Source: Branchipolynoe longqiensis
Taxonomy: Eukaryota > Annelida > Polychaeta > Phyllodocida > Polynoidae
NCBI GenBank assembly: GCA_030323885.1
Contig: CM059199.1
Coordinates: 43,709,347 to 43,773,346 of the forward strand
Direction of reading: 5' to 3'
Length of the DNA: 64,000 nucleotides
The position numbers and the translations under genes were made by a program. Below the pieces are notes generated by a model. That model was given only the letters and a program-made list of their open reading frames with translations. It did not search any database and was not told the origin of the DNA. Below, piece after piece: positions 10,769 to 21,989 of the stretch (positions are counted from its first letter, which is position 1; the number at the start of each line of letters is the position of its first letter).

Positions 10769-11027
10769 CCAGAGGCAAATCATGGCACTTGAGTTGGGAG
10801 TTTAAACCCCACTATCAGCTATATGACATGGTGTTGTATACATTTCATATTGCATGAGAATTGGGCGAACGCTTGAATATATATTGGCAGAGTAGATGCA
10901 TGAATAGCTCGCCAGTCTAGCAACACCTCAAAGTGAAGAGATATATACTTTGGCTTAGAAGTCAGAGTTAATTCATTTTAGTTAAGTGAGAATTTAACCC
11001 AAGGTCTTAGGACCATTAGTGCCACTG
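10769..11027. other. short non-coding spacer
   Basis: Non-coding sequence between MITE-4 and a SINE, with no recognised element. Confidence 0.3.
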
Positions 11028-11345
11028 CACGCGGTGGCCGAATCGGTAGAAGTAGTAGAACGCATGCTTGCAGTACGGAAGGTCGAGAGTTCGACTAATG
11101 ACTCATAAAATTGATACTTGTCGCTTCCTGGCTTTGCCCTAGGCATTAATAGGACAGGGCAAGGATTGGTTAGCTCAATGTCAGGATAATGTGACTGAGT
11201 GGGATATTGGGTCATGGCAGCCCTGATTTCCCAGTGGGAGAGCGCTATAACGTTGCCATGAGTGTGCACTGTCACAAGTCGGTTCCCGTCCTGATAATAC
11301 CTTAAATCTTGCCAGGACGTAAAACTCCAATAATTAATCAACTCT
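11028..11345 (+). mobile_element. SINE-A copy, diverged
   Basis: A tRNA-like head (GCGGTGGCCGAATCGG, then a box-B-like GAGAGTTCGACT) is followed by the family body: TTGATACTTGTCGCTTCCTG, GATAATGTGACTGAGTGGGA, CACTGTCACAAGTCGG and a 3' end CCAGGACGTAAAACTCC. It lacks the CAAA-type tail repeat of the best copies. Confidence 0.75.
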
Positions 11346-11529
11346 CTTCCTCTCAGCGGCAGATCCACACACTGGATGGACTACAGAATACAGGATGTTG
11401 GCTCCTCCCAAATAAAGTGTTGTATGTGGGCAGGCTAAGAGGTAATTGACAATGGACCAGTTCCTCCTGCCGCTGTCCTTAAACTAGGTCATGATGGTGG
11501 CTTTGCTTTCAGTCAATGGGGAACGGCTG

Positions 11530-11755
11530 ATCAACTGGTTAGACGTTGCTAGGATGTAAAACCCCAACAAAGATAGGTCATATGAGGACGGGTACTGACT
11601 TGTGACAGTGTACACTCATGGTGCCTTCGTAAGTAATAGCGCTTCCCCCACTGGGAGACTAGGCCACTGGCACCATTACCTGATATCCCACTCAGGTGCA
11701 TTATCCTGACAGTGAACTAGCCAGTCCTTGCCCGGTTCTATTATGATTATTAGTG
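11530..11755 (-). mobile_element. SINE-A fragment, 3' two thirds
   Basis: The reverse complement of the SINE-A body and 3' end, with TTGCTAGGATGTAAAACC read from the plus strand. The tRNA-like head is missing. Confidence 0.7.
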
Positions 11756-11797
11756 TGGAGCACCAAGCGAGAAGGTGACTAGCTTGAATGTCTACAT

Positions 11798-12098
11798 CTG
11801 CACAGTCCGAGAAAATCATCAAATTGTCGAAACCAAAATAAGTATCTTTATTTGATCCTACATATCTAACTTAGATAACGATGCAGTTAGTAAGTATTTG
11901 TCACCGCATACAAGGGAATGCGGAGTCAATTTACTCGAATTCATTGTTGCTGAAGCTTATGGTGTCAGAGTATTTACATGCTTGTCAGAATGAAAGTTGA
12001 TTCAAACTAAAGTAAGATAGATTATAACTATCAACCTAATAATATATTTATCTCAGAAAATGACAAACTCAAAACCACCGGACTATGCAGCTTTAAGT
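11798..12098 (-). mobile_element. MITE-3 copy, reverse orientation
   Basis: The right end CCGGACTATGCAGCTTTAA and the left end CTGCACAGTCCGA match the MITE-3 termini. The interior carries TTTGATCCTACATATCTAA and TATTTATCTCAGAAAATGAC. Confidence 0.65.
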
Positions 12099-12379
12099 CA
12101 TTGGTTTGACCCAACCAGGTTTCCAACCCAGTGTAAAATTGTCCGATATAATACATGTGAACCAAGGTGAAGTTACTATAATAAATTACAAACTGTCTAT
12201 ATAAGGATAAATGTTAAACTATAAAAACCCAAAGGCATATGAGGGATGTGTGAAATTGGTAAACTATTATTCATTGAGTATAGAATTTGTATAATTGAAT
12301 AGTCTTTAGAGGGAGTGTCACTTCCGAGTTTGACTAAGAATAGTCTTTGGAAGAGTCACCTCACATGCCCCCTCCCCCC

Positions 12380-12620
12380 CCCCCCCACATGGTATTGTTA
12401 TGATCATTGACCACTGCATTGTACTCTGATTGGAGGAGTGAGTCATGTGACCACTGCATTGTACTGTGATTGATGAATAGGATCATGTGACAACGGCCAT
12501 CTTGAATCTTGAGAACCTATATAAGCAATAAACCAAAGAGTCTCATTCTCTTACTTTCACTCTAACACTGTTTCCTTCATTACCTGTAGTGCTTTCATTT
12601 GACCTATTTACACCACCCAC
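12380..12620 (+). promoter_or_regulatory. LTR-like promoter segment
   Basis: CCTATATAAGCAATAAACCA is followed by a CT-rich start region. A similar block at 59135-59200 reads CCATATAAATAATAAACCAG and then CT repeats. A TATA box beside an AATAAA-type signal and a CT-rich leader is what an LTR U3/R boundary looks like. No internal retrotransposon frame flanks either copy, so solo LTRs are possible but unproven. A poly-C run sits at 12371-12387. Confidence 0.3.
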
Positions 12621-12748
12621 ACCCACCAGCCGGCACGTTTACACCAGGGTTCCAATCCCAGGATCTGCTATAGAGAGGCGGATGCACAACTTTATTTTTA
12701 TACATGAATTACTCACGAGTATAATATACAGGGTATAATATATGGGTA

Positions 12749-13118
12749 TGCAGGTATTGCAATACCTCAGGGTGTTTGACGCCTCTGCCCTGCAGAGTTG
12801 TAATCCACTGACTGCCTTGTGGTACAGGTTCTTGACAGAACCGAAGGCTAAGGGAGCAAACCCTAAACAGAAAACCATGTCACTGTGGCAGCATTAAGGG
12901 CGGTTGATGTATGGCACTCCCAACATCTCCTGACCAGCCACTGCAGGGACAAATAGTTTTGCGCCTGTCTTGACATGTTCTTGCCAGTCTGAAACCTCTA
13001 TTTGCTCCCCGAGAGAGTGCCGCTGGTAACTTGCAAAAGCCAGCAGGACATTAACACTTTTGCAGGCAGCTTTCATGAAATGGCACTCTTTGTCGCATCG
13101 CGAACAACAGCATGATGA
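12749..13118 (+). mobile_element. non-autonomous LINE derivative: leader module joined to LINE 3' tail
   Basis: Bases 12749-13082 match 19171-19507, the leader of the decayed LINE there. Here the leader is joined directly to the last ~35 bp of that LINE (TTTGTCGCATCGC, then ATGATGATGAT tail). All of the reverse transcriptase is missing. It is therefore an internal deletion derivative or a template-switch chimera. Confidence 0.65.
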
Positions 13119-13499
13119 TGATGATAATATACATATATGTGCTATACTGAGGAGGAACTTCGAATTCTTCTCGATCGCATATCAAGTAAAATAATTGTGT
13201 AGAGTGACTGTGAGTACCCTCATATGTGTAATGATGCGTGTGTTCATGTGTGGATGAGTAGATGGTTGAGAGAATTGGAGATGCAAAGAGAAGAGGATGG
13301 GGGTCCTCTACTAGATGCAGGGACAGAATCGATGCCAATGAATTTCACAAAATACGGGGGTGCATCGCGTAGGAACCACAAGAGTATGGGAGAAAGGAAT
13401 AAAGGAGAGAAAGGGCGAGAAAGAAAGAACAAAATAAAGTAGAGTGAGACTGAGACATGGAAAATGAGTGGAACCTAGAGTGAATGAACAATCACGACA

Positions 13500-14710
13500 G
13501 AGAATGGAGAAGGAATGGAGTGGGAATGGATAAGGAATGGCGAGAGAATGGAAAATGAATGGAGTGAGAATGGCTAATGAATGGCGAGAGAATCGAGAAT
13601 GAATGGCGAGAGAATGGAGAATGAATGGCGAGGGAATGGGGAATGAATGGCGAAAGAATAGAGAATGAATAGTGAGAGAATGGGGAATGAATGTCAAGAG
13701 AATGGAGAATGAATGGTGAGAGAATGGAGAATGAATGGCGAGAGAATGGGGAATGAATGGTGAGAGAATGGAAGATGAAAGCCGAGGGAATGGAGAATGA
13801 ATGGTGAGACAATGGAGAATGAATCGTGAGACAATGGAGAATGAATCGTGAGACAATGGAGAATGAATGGCGAGAGAATCGAGAATGAATGGCGAGAGAA
13901 TTGAGAATGAATGGCGAGAGAATGGGGAAGAATGGCGAGGGAATGGAGAATGCATGGCGAGAGAATCGAGAATGAATGGTGAGAGAATGGAGAATGAATG
14001 GCGAGAGAATGGAGAATGAATGGTGAGAGAACGGAGAATGAATGGCGAGAGAATGGAAAATGAATGGAGTGAGAATGGATAATGAGTGGCGAGAGAATGG
14101 AGAATGAATGGCGAGAGAATGGAGAATGAATGGGTGAGGGAATGGGGAATGAATGGCGAGGGAATGGGGAATGAATGGCAAGATAATGGAGAATGAATGG
14201 TAAGAGAATCGAAAATGAATGGCGAGAGAATTGAGAATGAATGGCGAGAGAACGGAGAATGAATGGCAAGAGAATGGAGAATGAATGGTGAGACAATCGA
14301 AAATGAATGGCGAGAGAATTGAGAATGAATGGAGAGATAACGGAGAATGAATGGTGAGAGAATGGAGAATGAATGGTTAATGAATGGTGAGCGAATGGAA
14401 AATGAATGGTGAGGGAATGGAGAATGAATGGTGAGACAATGGGGAATGAATGGTGATAAAATGGAGAATGAATGGTGAGAGAATGGACAATGAATGGTGA
14501 GAGAATGGAGAATGAATGGTGAGAGAATGGAAAATGAATGGTGAGGGAATTGAGAATGAATGGCGAGGGAATGGGGAATAAATGGTGAGAGAATGGAGAA
14601 TGAATGGCGAGAGAATGGGGAATGAATTGCGAGGGAATGGAGAATGAAATGGGAATGTATGGCAAGAGAATGGAGAGTGAATGGCGAGAGAATGGAGAGT
14701 AAACAGAGAG
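13500..14710. repeat. 22-bp minisatellite (~1.2 kb)
   Basis: Tandem units close to GAATGGCGAGAGAATGGAGA plus two bases are repeated about 55 times with scattered changes. Because 22 is not a multiple of three, each minus-strand frame steps through the same three readings. This gives spurious long frames with a 22-residue Ser/His/Phe/Pro period. No real gene is supported. Confidence 0.9.
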
Positions 14711-14939
14711 TGAAAGGAGTAAGGACATGGAGAGTGGAGAATGCAGAGAGAATGGCTTGGATGGGGCGTGCAGACAAGGGTTACATATTACATGGGAATT
14801 AGTTTCGGTTGAGTTCCTTCATGGTTTATGGTGTTGGAGTGAATGGTTGGGGTTGGACTGGCAGTGATGCGGTATGTGTGTATGGGTGTGCTCGCTCGCG
14901 GGTAGTGGTAGCAGACCGAGGTGCTTGTTTTGGTTTGAA

Positions 14940-15175
14940 CTTGGGAAAGGGTGCGGTAGACTAGTTGAGAGTGGGGAGGGAGGAGGGGGTAAGGGGAGGG
15001 TAAGGGGAGGGTAAGGGGAGGGGAGGGAGGACGGGGGTGGGAGACGTGGGGTGGGGAGGGTAGACAAGGAAGGGGACGGGGAGGTGGGGCGGGGACGGAG
15101 GAGTGGGCATGGCCCATTTGGGGACGGGGACGGGGGCAAGGGGCAGGGGGACGGGGGTAGGAAGGTTAATCTGCG
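14940..15175. repeat. G-rich imperfect repeat
   Basis: [20 protein letters not shown] units and further G runs, with strong G-quadruplex potential on the plus strand. Confidence 0.7.
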
Positions 15176-15424
15176 CCGGGGTTCACTATGCATCGTTAGG
15201 TATACATATGTATATGCCCGTACAGACTACAGGGGGGCTGCATATATGAGAGTGCCATCACCGCCCCCCATCCTCATCCTTCTCCTCCACCTCCTCCACC
15301 CCCCACCCCTCTCTCCGACGCTCCTCGCCGCACACCTCTCCGTTGACCCGACACCAAACACTGCCACACTGCAGGGAACCCGGCGCTGTCCCTGTGTTGC
15401 CCTGAGCAGATTCCTTCCCGGGAT

Positions 15425-15500
15425 AATGAAGGTGATGGAAGTGCGCATGCGCGAAGTGACAGGTATCCGGCTCGCTCGTGAGCCTGCGGTGTGTGGGTGT
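15425..15500. promoter_or_regulatory. perfect NRF1-type palindrome in a CpG-rich patch
   Basis: TGCGCATGCGCG at 15442-15453 fits the NRF1 consensus exactly and sits in a CpG-rich stretch between two G-rich arrays. No exon was recognised beside it. Confidence 0.3.
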
Positions 15501-15574
15501 GCGTGGGTGTGGGTGGGGATGGGTGTGCACGTGAGAGTGAAAGAGAGGGAGCGAGAGGGCGGGGTACGGTGGGG

Positions 15575-16255
15575 GTAGAATGGGGTTAGGATGTGGGTGG
15601 GATGTGGGTAGGATGGGGGTGGGATGGGGGTGGGGAGAGGGGTGTGGATAGGTGGATGGGGGGTGGATGTGGGTTGGATGGGGGGAGGATAGGGGTAGGA
15701 TGGGGGGGTAAGATGGGGGTGGGGATGGGGGGTGGGTGGGATGGGGGTGGGATGGGGGTGGGATGGGGGTGGGATGGGGTGGGATGGGGGTGGGATGGGG
15801 GTGGGATGGGGGTGGGATTGGGGGTGGGATGGGGGTGGGATGGGGGTGGGATGGGGGGGCGGGTAGGGGATGGGATGTGGAATGGATCGGTGGGATGGGG
15901 GCGGGATGGGGATGGGATGGGGTGGGATGGGGGGTGGGTGGTGGGATGTGGGGTGGATGTGGGTGGGATGGTGGGGGTGGGATGGGGTGGGATGGGGTGG
16001 GATGGTCGTGTGATGGGGGTGCAGTGAGATGGGTGGTGGGGTGGGTGGGATGTGGGTAGGATGTGGGTAGGATGTGGGTAGGATGGGGGTGGGATGGGGG
16101 TGGGATAGGGTTGGGATGGGGGTGGGATTGGGGTAGGATGGGTTGGGATGGGGTGGGATGGGGGTGGGATGGGGGTGGGATGGGGGTGGGAATGGGTGGG
16201 ATATGGGTAGCATGTGGGTGGGATGTGGGTGGGATGGAGATGGGGGATGAGGATG
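15575..16255. repeat. 11-bp minisatellite GGGATGGGGGT (~680 bp)
   Basis: Tandem GGGATGGGGGT with variants such as GGGATGTGGGT and GGGTAGGAT. All six frames are largely stop-free, which produces spurious Pro/His-rich or Gly-rich translations. The plus strand has dense four-run G-quadruplex potential. Confidence 0.9.
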
Positions 16256-16429
16256 GGGTGGTGGGCGGTGAGGATGGCAGTGATATTGGTATGTAGGTGT
16301 TGTCTATTGGGAGCTTCAAGGTTAAAACCATCAAATTTAGCAACCAAAACACTTAATGTGATCATGTATAGCCAATTTAGAACGATGCCGTCTGTATACA
16401 TTTATTGCTGCAGACAAGGATAATTAATT

Positions 16430-16735
16430 TTGCGTAGTTCATGGTTCTGAGTTGCTCTCACTTTCTGAGATAAATATATGCTACATTGTTAGGTTGATCA
16501 TTATCATCCAAATTATTGTACTTGGAAGTAGCTTTCATTTTAAATGATTAATTTAGGAGAAATTTGAAACCTAACGATGCTGTCTTAATGTTAGTGTTCT
16601 TGCCAAAACTCGGATCCCGGAGGCTTCACCAGTAATGGTTTCTATTAAATTGACTTTGTATTTCCTTTTAGGTTTATGTATCACTAGTATCAAAGTTGGA
16701 TAGATATGATCAATACCAAATTAGTGTTTTGCTTT
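16430..16735 (+). mobile_element. MITE-3 copy, strongly diverged
   Basis: Blocks in the MITE-3 order are present (CTTTCTGAGATAAATATATG, TTCATTTTAAATG, TTGCCAAAACTCGGA, TTCTATTAAATTGACTTTGT), but the ends are eroded. It lies directly left of a much better copy. Confidence 0.5.
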
Positions 16736-16800
16736 TTAAATATTTGAGGTCCAATAGCCGATGATGCAATTAAACAAATCAATCTGATCTATAGACCTTA

Positions 16801-17161
16801 TTAAAGTTGCATAGTCCGATGGTTTTGAGTTTCTGTAATTTTTCTGAGATAAATATATTAGATCGATCACTAGGATCTACTTTACACTAGTGTAAAGTTA
16901 CTTTTATTTTAAATGGTAAACTTATGCGATATTTGAAGTGCAAACAAGGAAATTAGTTTTGGCAAGCTTGCCAAAACTCTGACCCCATAGACCTCTACAG
17001 TAACATGTTCTATTAAATTGCCTCAGTATTCCCTTCTATGCAGAATCAAATGTTCAATAAGTGCATCAGTATATAAGTTAGATATGTAACAACAAAAAAT
17101 CAAATCTAGATAATTGTTTGGTTTTGAAAATTTCATATTTCATCGGACTATGCAACTTTAA
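16801..17161 (+). mobile_element. MITE-3, best copy (361 bp) with TTAA flanks
   Basis: The copy starts TTAA then AGTTGCATAGTCCGATGG and ends CATCGGACTATGCAACT then TTAA. The terminal inverted repeats and the TTAA duplication fit TTAA-targeting superfamilies such as piggyBac or Kolobok. The interior has TTTTGGCAAGCTTGCCAAAA, a 20-base perfect palindrome. No coding capacity. Confidence 0.75.
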
Positions 17162-18164
17162 ATAACACAAGTATTACTTTACTTTTTCAACCTACGTGAC
17201 TTGAGGCATTGCATACCGGAATAGCATTCATTGTGAAGTTGACATCAATCTAGTTATATAACTGAAATATATTAGCGCAGATAAATAAGTGGATGATACC
17301 ACAACGTAGGATTGAACTTAATCCTAATCACATGCACGCTACTCGTGAAATACTGAGCAAATAAGTAGTAATACACTTCCAATTGATTACCGAATAAAAA
17401 GATGGAAAAGTGAGAAAAAGAGGAGACAACAAGAAAGGTCCTGTAATAATTAGTCAACGTAGGTTTAGTATATTAGATTAATATTCTTTTTGAGGCTTGG
17501 ACTAAATAAGGGTATAATTAAAATTTGATTGACAAACAGTGGCCACAAAAGGAGAGAGGAATGACAAGACACGATAATAATGTCAACACATAAAATACAC
17601 AGGCTTAGTATACACAGTACTTAGTTGGTTGCTTACTCAGATCGCCTTGTAGATAGATAATATGCTAGTTTTTTTCCCACTCTTCTTGTTCAAGATGTTA
17701 TGTGTGTTTTTTTTTGTTTATTTCGATAATTTAGTTTTTTTTTTTTTGTGTGTCGGTGTGGGGGCGGGTTTATTGGTTGGATATCCTTTCCACCACCCTC
17801 GCCATACCTCACATCGCCGCCCCCCCCCCTCCACCCCCACGCCACAACTCTTCGATACCACCACACATATATATATATACGTACATTCCTACTACCCTAG
17901 GCGATGTGTATCGACCCAACCTCGTCATGGAGCCTGAACAAAGATGTCTGCCCCATTGTCTCCTCCTCTCATCTCCACATGGGCACACGGGGTAACCTTT
18001 GCTCCTACCCCATCCACGCCTTTCGCCTCTCCACTACCCCATTTCCCCCTTCCTTCACTCCCCTCACCAGGGGTGCAGTGCACTACCCTCTCACTCCTCC
18101 TCTCATATCCCTTCTCCTCCCCTCTCTTATTCACCCACTCATCAGCTCCCGACATTATGAATTC
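17162..18164. other. non-genic, AT-rich then C-rich
   Basis: Unique-looking AT-rich DNA to about 17650, then T-rich runs and a C-rich region with a short TA run near 17867. No gene was recognised. Confidence 0.4.
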
Positions 18165-18990
18165 ACTACACTTCCCTCTCCTCTTCCCATATACCCTCCT
18201 CTTCCCTTATCCCTATCGTTTCCATTATCACATCCTCTTCCATTATCCCATCCTCTTCCCGTATCCCCTCCTCTTACATTATCCCCTCCTCTTCCCTTAT
18301 TCCCTCCTATGTCCTTATTCCATACGCATTATCTCCTCATCTTCCCTTATCCCTTAATCTTAGCTTATCCCCTACCCTTCCCTCATCCCCTCCTCTTCCC
18401 TTATCCCATCCTCTTCCATTATACACTCCTCTTCCCTTATTCCATCATATTCCCTTATCCCCTCCTCTTCCTTTATCCCATGCTCTTCATGTATACCCTC
18501 CTCTTCTTTTATCCCCTCCTCTACCATTATCTCCCCCCTTTCAGTATCCCATCATCTTCCGTTATCCCCTCCTCTTCCATTATCCGATACTCCTTATCCC
18601 CTCATCTTCCCTTAGACCCTAATATTATCTTACCCCCTCCTCTTCCCTTATCCCACCATATTCCATTATCCCCTCATCTTCCATCATCCCATCCTCTTCC
18701 CGTATCCTCTCCTCTTCCCTTATCCCATATTCCCTTATCCGCTCCTCTTCACTTATCCCATACTCAGTATTCCCTCATATTCTCTTATCCCCTAATCTTA
18801 TGTTATCTCCTCCTCTTCCCTTATTCCCTCCTCTTCCCGTATCCCCTCCTCTTCCTTTATCCCCTCTTCCCTTATCCCCTCCTCCTCCTTTATCCCCTCT
18901 TCCCTTATCCCCTCCTCTGCCAGTATCCCCGCTTCCCTTATCCCCTCCTCTTCCCTTATCCCCTACTCCTTATCCCCTCCTCCCCAAATC
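18165..18990. repeat. 18-bp pyrimidine minisatellite
   Basis: CTCTTCCCTTATCCCCTC-like units repeat for about 0.8 kb, with 9-bp subunits. The strand is almost pure pyrimidine. The long Leu/Pro/Ser-rich open frames across it are an artefact of an 18-bp period. Confidence 0.85.
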
Positions 18991-19029
18991 CTTCCGCTCC
19001 TCTGCTCCTCCACTCCTCTATTTCTCACT

Positions 19030-19168
19030 TCCTCCGCTCACATATAACATATATATACAGATGTTTATACACATATATATACACACATATATATACTTAT
19101 ATATACACACATATATATAACCATATACATACACATATATATACACACATATACACACATATACACAC
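19030..19168. repeat. ACATATATATAC microsatellite
   Basis: Alternating purine-pyrimidine ACAC/ATAT units directly left of the decayed LINE. The LINE seems to have landed in this array, because similar ACACACATATATAC sequence continues at 20568. Confidence 0.7.
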
Positions 19169-19170
19169 TG

Positions 19171-20567
19171 CAGGTATCCAGGTATTGCAATATCTCAGGG
19201 AGTTTGACACCCCTGCCCTGCAGAGTTTTAAACCACTGCCTTGTGGTACAGGTTCTTTACAGAACCAAAGGCTAAGGGAGCAAACCCTAAGAAGAAAACC
19301 ATGTCACTGTGGCAGCATTAAGGGTGGTGATGAATGGAACTCCCAACATCTCCCGACCAGCCACTGCAGGGACAAATAGTTTTGCGCCTGTCTGGATATG
19401 TTCTTGTCAGTGTGAAACCTCTATTTGCTTCCTGAGAGAGTGCTGCTGGTAACGTGCAAAAGCCAGCAACACTTCAACACTTATGCAGGCAGCGTTCTTG
19501 AAATGTGGCGAACATTAGTGTTGGAGGGGAAGTCTCGGAATCGTTCGGGGTTACCAATGGGGTCAAGCAAGGTTGTGTACTGGCCCCCACACTCTTCTCC
19601 ATCTTCCAATCAGCAATGCTCGACGAGGCATTCTGAGACATGTGGGATGGCATCTATATACAGTCCAGATGGAGCGCTGACCTATTCAATGTTGCACACT
19701 TCAGAGCGAAGACCAAGACTACTCGGATACTGCTGAGAGAGCTGCTATTCGCAGATGACACTGCACTGGTTGCCCACTCTGCTGAAGAGATCCAGAAAAT
19801 AGTGGATGCTTTCTCCGATGCATCAAAGAAGTTTGGCCTGAAGATTAACATCAAGAAGATGGAGGTGCTGTACCAACCCAACTCTACAAGAACCCGAGAG
19901 GAGGATATCATGGTTGATGGAGACAAGCTGAACTCTGTTCTGGAATTCACCTTCCTCGGAAGCACTATAAAGTGATGGACGCATTAATGCTGAAATACAG
20001 AGGAGGATGGCCAAGGCTAGCTCATCTTTCGGCTGACTAATCCAGAGACTCTGGAACAAGCACCATGTGTCCATGCGGGTCAAAGGCAAGATTTACCATG
20101 CAATTGTGCTATCCACCCTACTATGCGGAGCCGAGGCCTGGACAGTGTATGGATGACAGGTGAAAAAGCTGCATGCCTTCATGATGCAACATCTGCATTC
20201 AATCATGAGGCTAAGCTGGAAGGACAAAGTGACAAATAAGGAAATACTCGAACGGACACGGCTGCCCTCTATGGAAGATCTTCTGATCAAAAAGGATCTC
20301 CGGTGGACTGGACACCTCATAAGGATGTCATCAGACAGGCTACCAAAGCAGATCTTCTATTCTCAACTGTCTTCTAGTTACAGAAAGAGAGGGCGCCCTC
20401 GTCTCCAGTTCACGGATACCATCAAGAGAAACCTGAAGCTGAGAGACATTAAGACTGACTCATGGACATCACTCTCACAGCAGAGAGCTAAATGGAGAGC
20501 GGCAGTCAAGTAAGGAAAGCAGTCTTTGTCGCATCGCAACCAACAGCATGATGATGATGATACACAC
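19171..20567 (+). mobile_element. decayed LINE with leader module and (ATG)n tail
   Basis: A leader of ~335 bp (shared with 12749-13082) joins directly to the middle of a reverse transcriptase at about 19507. The copy continues to the frame end, a ~50-bp 3' UTR with TTTGTCGCATCGC, and an ATGATGATGAT tail. The endonuclease and the front half of the RT are absent. A 101-bp stub of the same 3' end lies at 42576-42676 on the minus strand. Confidence 0.75.
19508..20513 (+). pseudogene. LINE reverse transcriptase C-terminal half, three stops and a frameshift
   Basis: The frame from 19508 reads the RT block GVTNGVKQGCVLAPTLFS and then the active-site motif LLFADDTAL, followed by thumb and C-terminal blocks such as FLGSTI, LRWTGHLIRM and AKWRAAVK, ending TAA 20511-20513. 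TGA stops interrupt it at 19634-19636, 20034-20036 and 20154-20156. A one-base shift at about 19965-19972 moves the reading to the next frame. The first catalytic Asp block of the RT is missing because the leader joins downstream of it. At least two of the TGA codons sit where CGA would be expected, consistent with CpG decay. The clade is not certain; it is not the RTE element at 2401-5445. Confidence 0.75.
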
Positions 20568-20577
20568 ACATATATAC

Positions 20578-20765
20578 AGTAAAAGTAAAACCTCTCTAAA
20601 TCGACCGACCTTGGAACCAACGTAAAGTGGTCCATTTAGGGAGGTGGTAGGTTTAGGGAGTTTGAATATGGTTACAATGGTATTCATGGGACCCAACTAA
20701 AGCGATCGATATAGGGGAGTGGTCGATCTTTGGAGCTGGTTGGTTAGAGAGGTGTTACTGTATAT
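20578..20765. mobile_element. MITE-1 (pogo-like) copy
   Basis: ACAGTAAAAGTAAAACCTCT at the left and GAGGTGTTACTGTATA at the right flank blocks TAAATCGACCGACCTTGG and TAAAGCGATCGATATAGGGG shared with the other MITE-1 copies. Confidence 0.65.
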
Positions 20766-21469
20766 ACTGGATGCTGGGATAACGACTGGGTTTCGGATTG
20801 ATTCCTGCTGTCACATGCCCCTGACAAGACCCTGCCGAGCATCCATCCATCACAGTGCTAATGTATGCAGCTGACAGTTGCGCAAAGGAAAAGAAAACTA
20901 CGCGCATTCGGTAATGAATTGTAATTATGCGTTAGCCTGGGCAAGTGGGGGATGGCAGTCAGGGGGGAGGGGGGAGGAGGGCGTATGTAAATACGCCACA
21001 CTCTCCTCCAACACCGTGTAATTAGACGGGTATGAATAATCGAAATGGCACAGTTAACTTCCTTATATAAACCTCAATCCGCACCCTCTTTTTGCATTTG
21101 AATCTGCAATCCAATACATTATAGGGCAATTGAGGCGATATATACTTGCCTACATGAATGGTGCTTAATTGTCAGATTGTGCGCATGCGTATATTGTATA
21201 ATGGGTGTTATATAGGGATGTCCAGAAATTGAAAAGTAATCCTTTCGTAATAAAGTCTTAATTGGTTATTTTGTTTTGTAGAACATGTTACCTGGGCTAA
21301 GAATTCGATGTTGGGAGAATACTCTATACTGTAGGATATTGCATCAAATCATATGCAATATATCTCTAGTATATTGGATATTATCGTACTATAAAAAGAT
21401 GGGTAATTTGGGCATGGTGGCTCTATTGTAGTAATATGAACGGAACTCTATATACCAAAACTATGTATA
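20766..21469. other. non-repeat stretch with homeodomain-type motifs
   Basis: There are no copies elsewhere in the window. It has GGTAATGAATTGTAATTATG near 20910 and GTGTAATTAGAC near 21017, both with TAAT cores, then TATATAAACC near 21064. A regulatory role is only a guess; no coding sequence was seen. Confidence 0.25.
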
Positions 21470-21678
21470 TACAGTAAAACCTCTCTAGGTGGTCGGTTAG
21501 AGAGGTTTTACTGTATATACACAACCCGACCACATCGACCAATCCTGTATATCAATCGCTTTATTTGGGTCCCATTGTAACCATATTCTACCTCCCTAAA
21601 CTGACCACCTCCGTAAATGTACCACTTAAAGTCGGTCCCATGGTCGGTCGATTTAGAGAGGTTTTACTGTATATTGAT
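21470..21678. mobile_element. MITE-1 copies, one nearly whole and one hairpin stub
   Basis: TACAGTAAAACCTCTCTAGG (from 21471) is followed within 30 bp by its own complement GAGAGGTTTTACTGTA, forming a minimal two-ended stub. A second copy then follows with reversed interior, ending GAGAGGTTTTACTGTA at 21672. Confidence 0.65.
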
Positions 21679-21924
21679 TTATTGCAGAGTGTTTAAATGT
21701 ACATGGTATTCATGACTTTAAATCAGAATCCCTCCGTATACACATATATAGAAATTAGGGTATGCATATCCATATTCCTAATATATAATGATATAGGTTT
21801 GACCTTCCATTGCATTCATGACATTAAAGCAATCTCTCATAATTTGAAAACCCATATCCGAAAGTTTCTTAGTATCTTACGCTACCTAGCTACCCCCAGC
21901 AGTCTTTAGACGAAGGGTTGCCTT
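21679..21924. other. no recognised feature
   Basis: AT-rich unique-looking sequence without coding or repeat signature. Confidence 0.3.
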
Positions 21925-21975
21925 TTAGCTGGCTGCTGGCTGGCTGGGTGGCTGGCTGGCTGGCTGGCTGGCTAT
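21925..21975. repeat. (CTGG)n microsatellite
   Basis: A run of GGCTGGCTGGCTGG with minor interruptions. Confidence 0.85.
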
Positions 21976-21989
21976 CTTCCGCTCGCAGC

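Noticed and set aside
13311..14777. 488-codon minus-strand frame rich in Ser, His, Phe and Pro
   Set aside because: Arises from the 22-bp minisatellite; the same peptide period appears in all minus frames.
14985..15020. Telomere-like GGGTAAGGGGAGG units
   Set aside because: The unit is not TTAGGG or a known animal telomere repeat; it is part of a general G-rich stretch.
15227..16401. Pro/His-rich minus-strand and Gly-rich plus-strand frames
   Set aside because: Readings of the GGGATGGGGGT array and adjoining G-rich DNA.
17904..19379. 491-codon Leu/Pro/Ser-rich frame
   Set aside because: Follows the 18-bp pyrimidine repeat and then runs into microsatellite and LINE leader; no domain.
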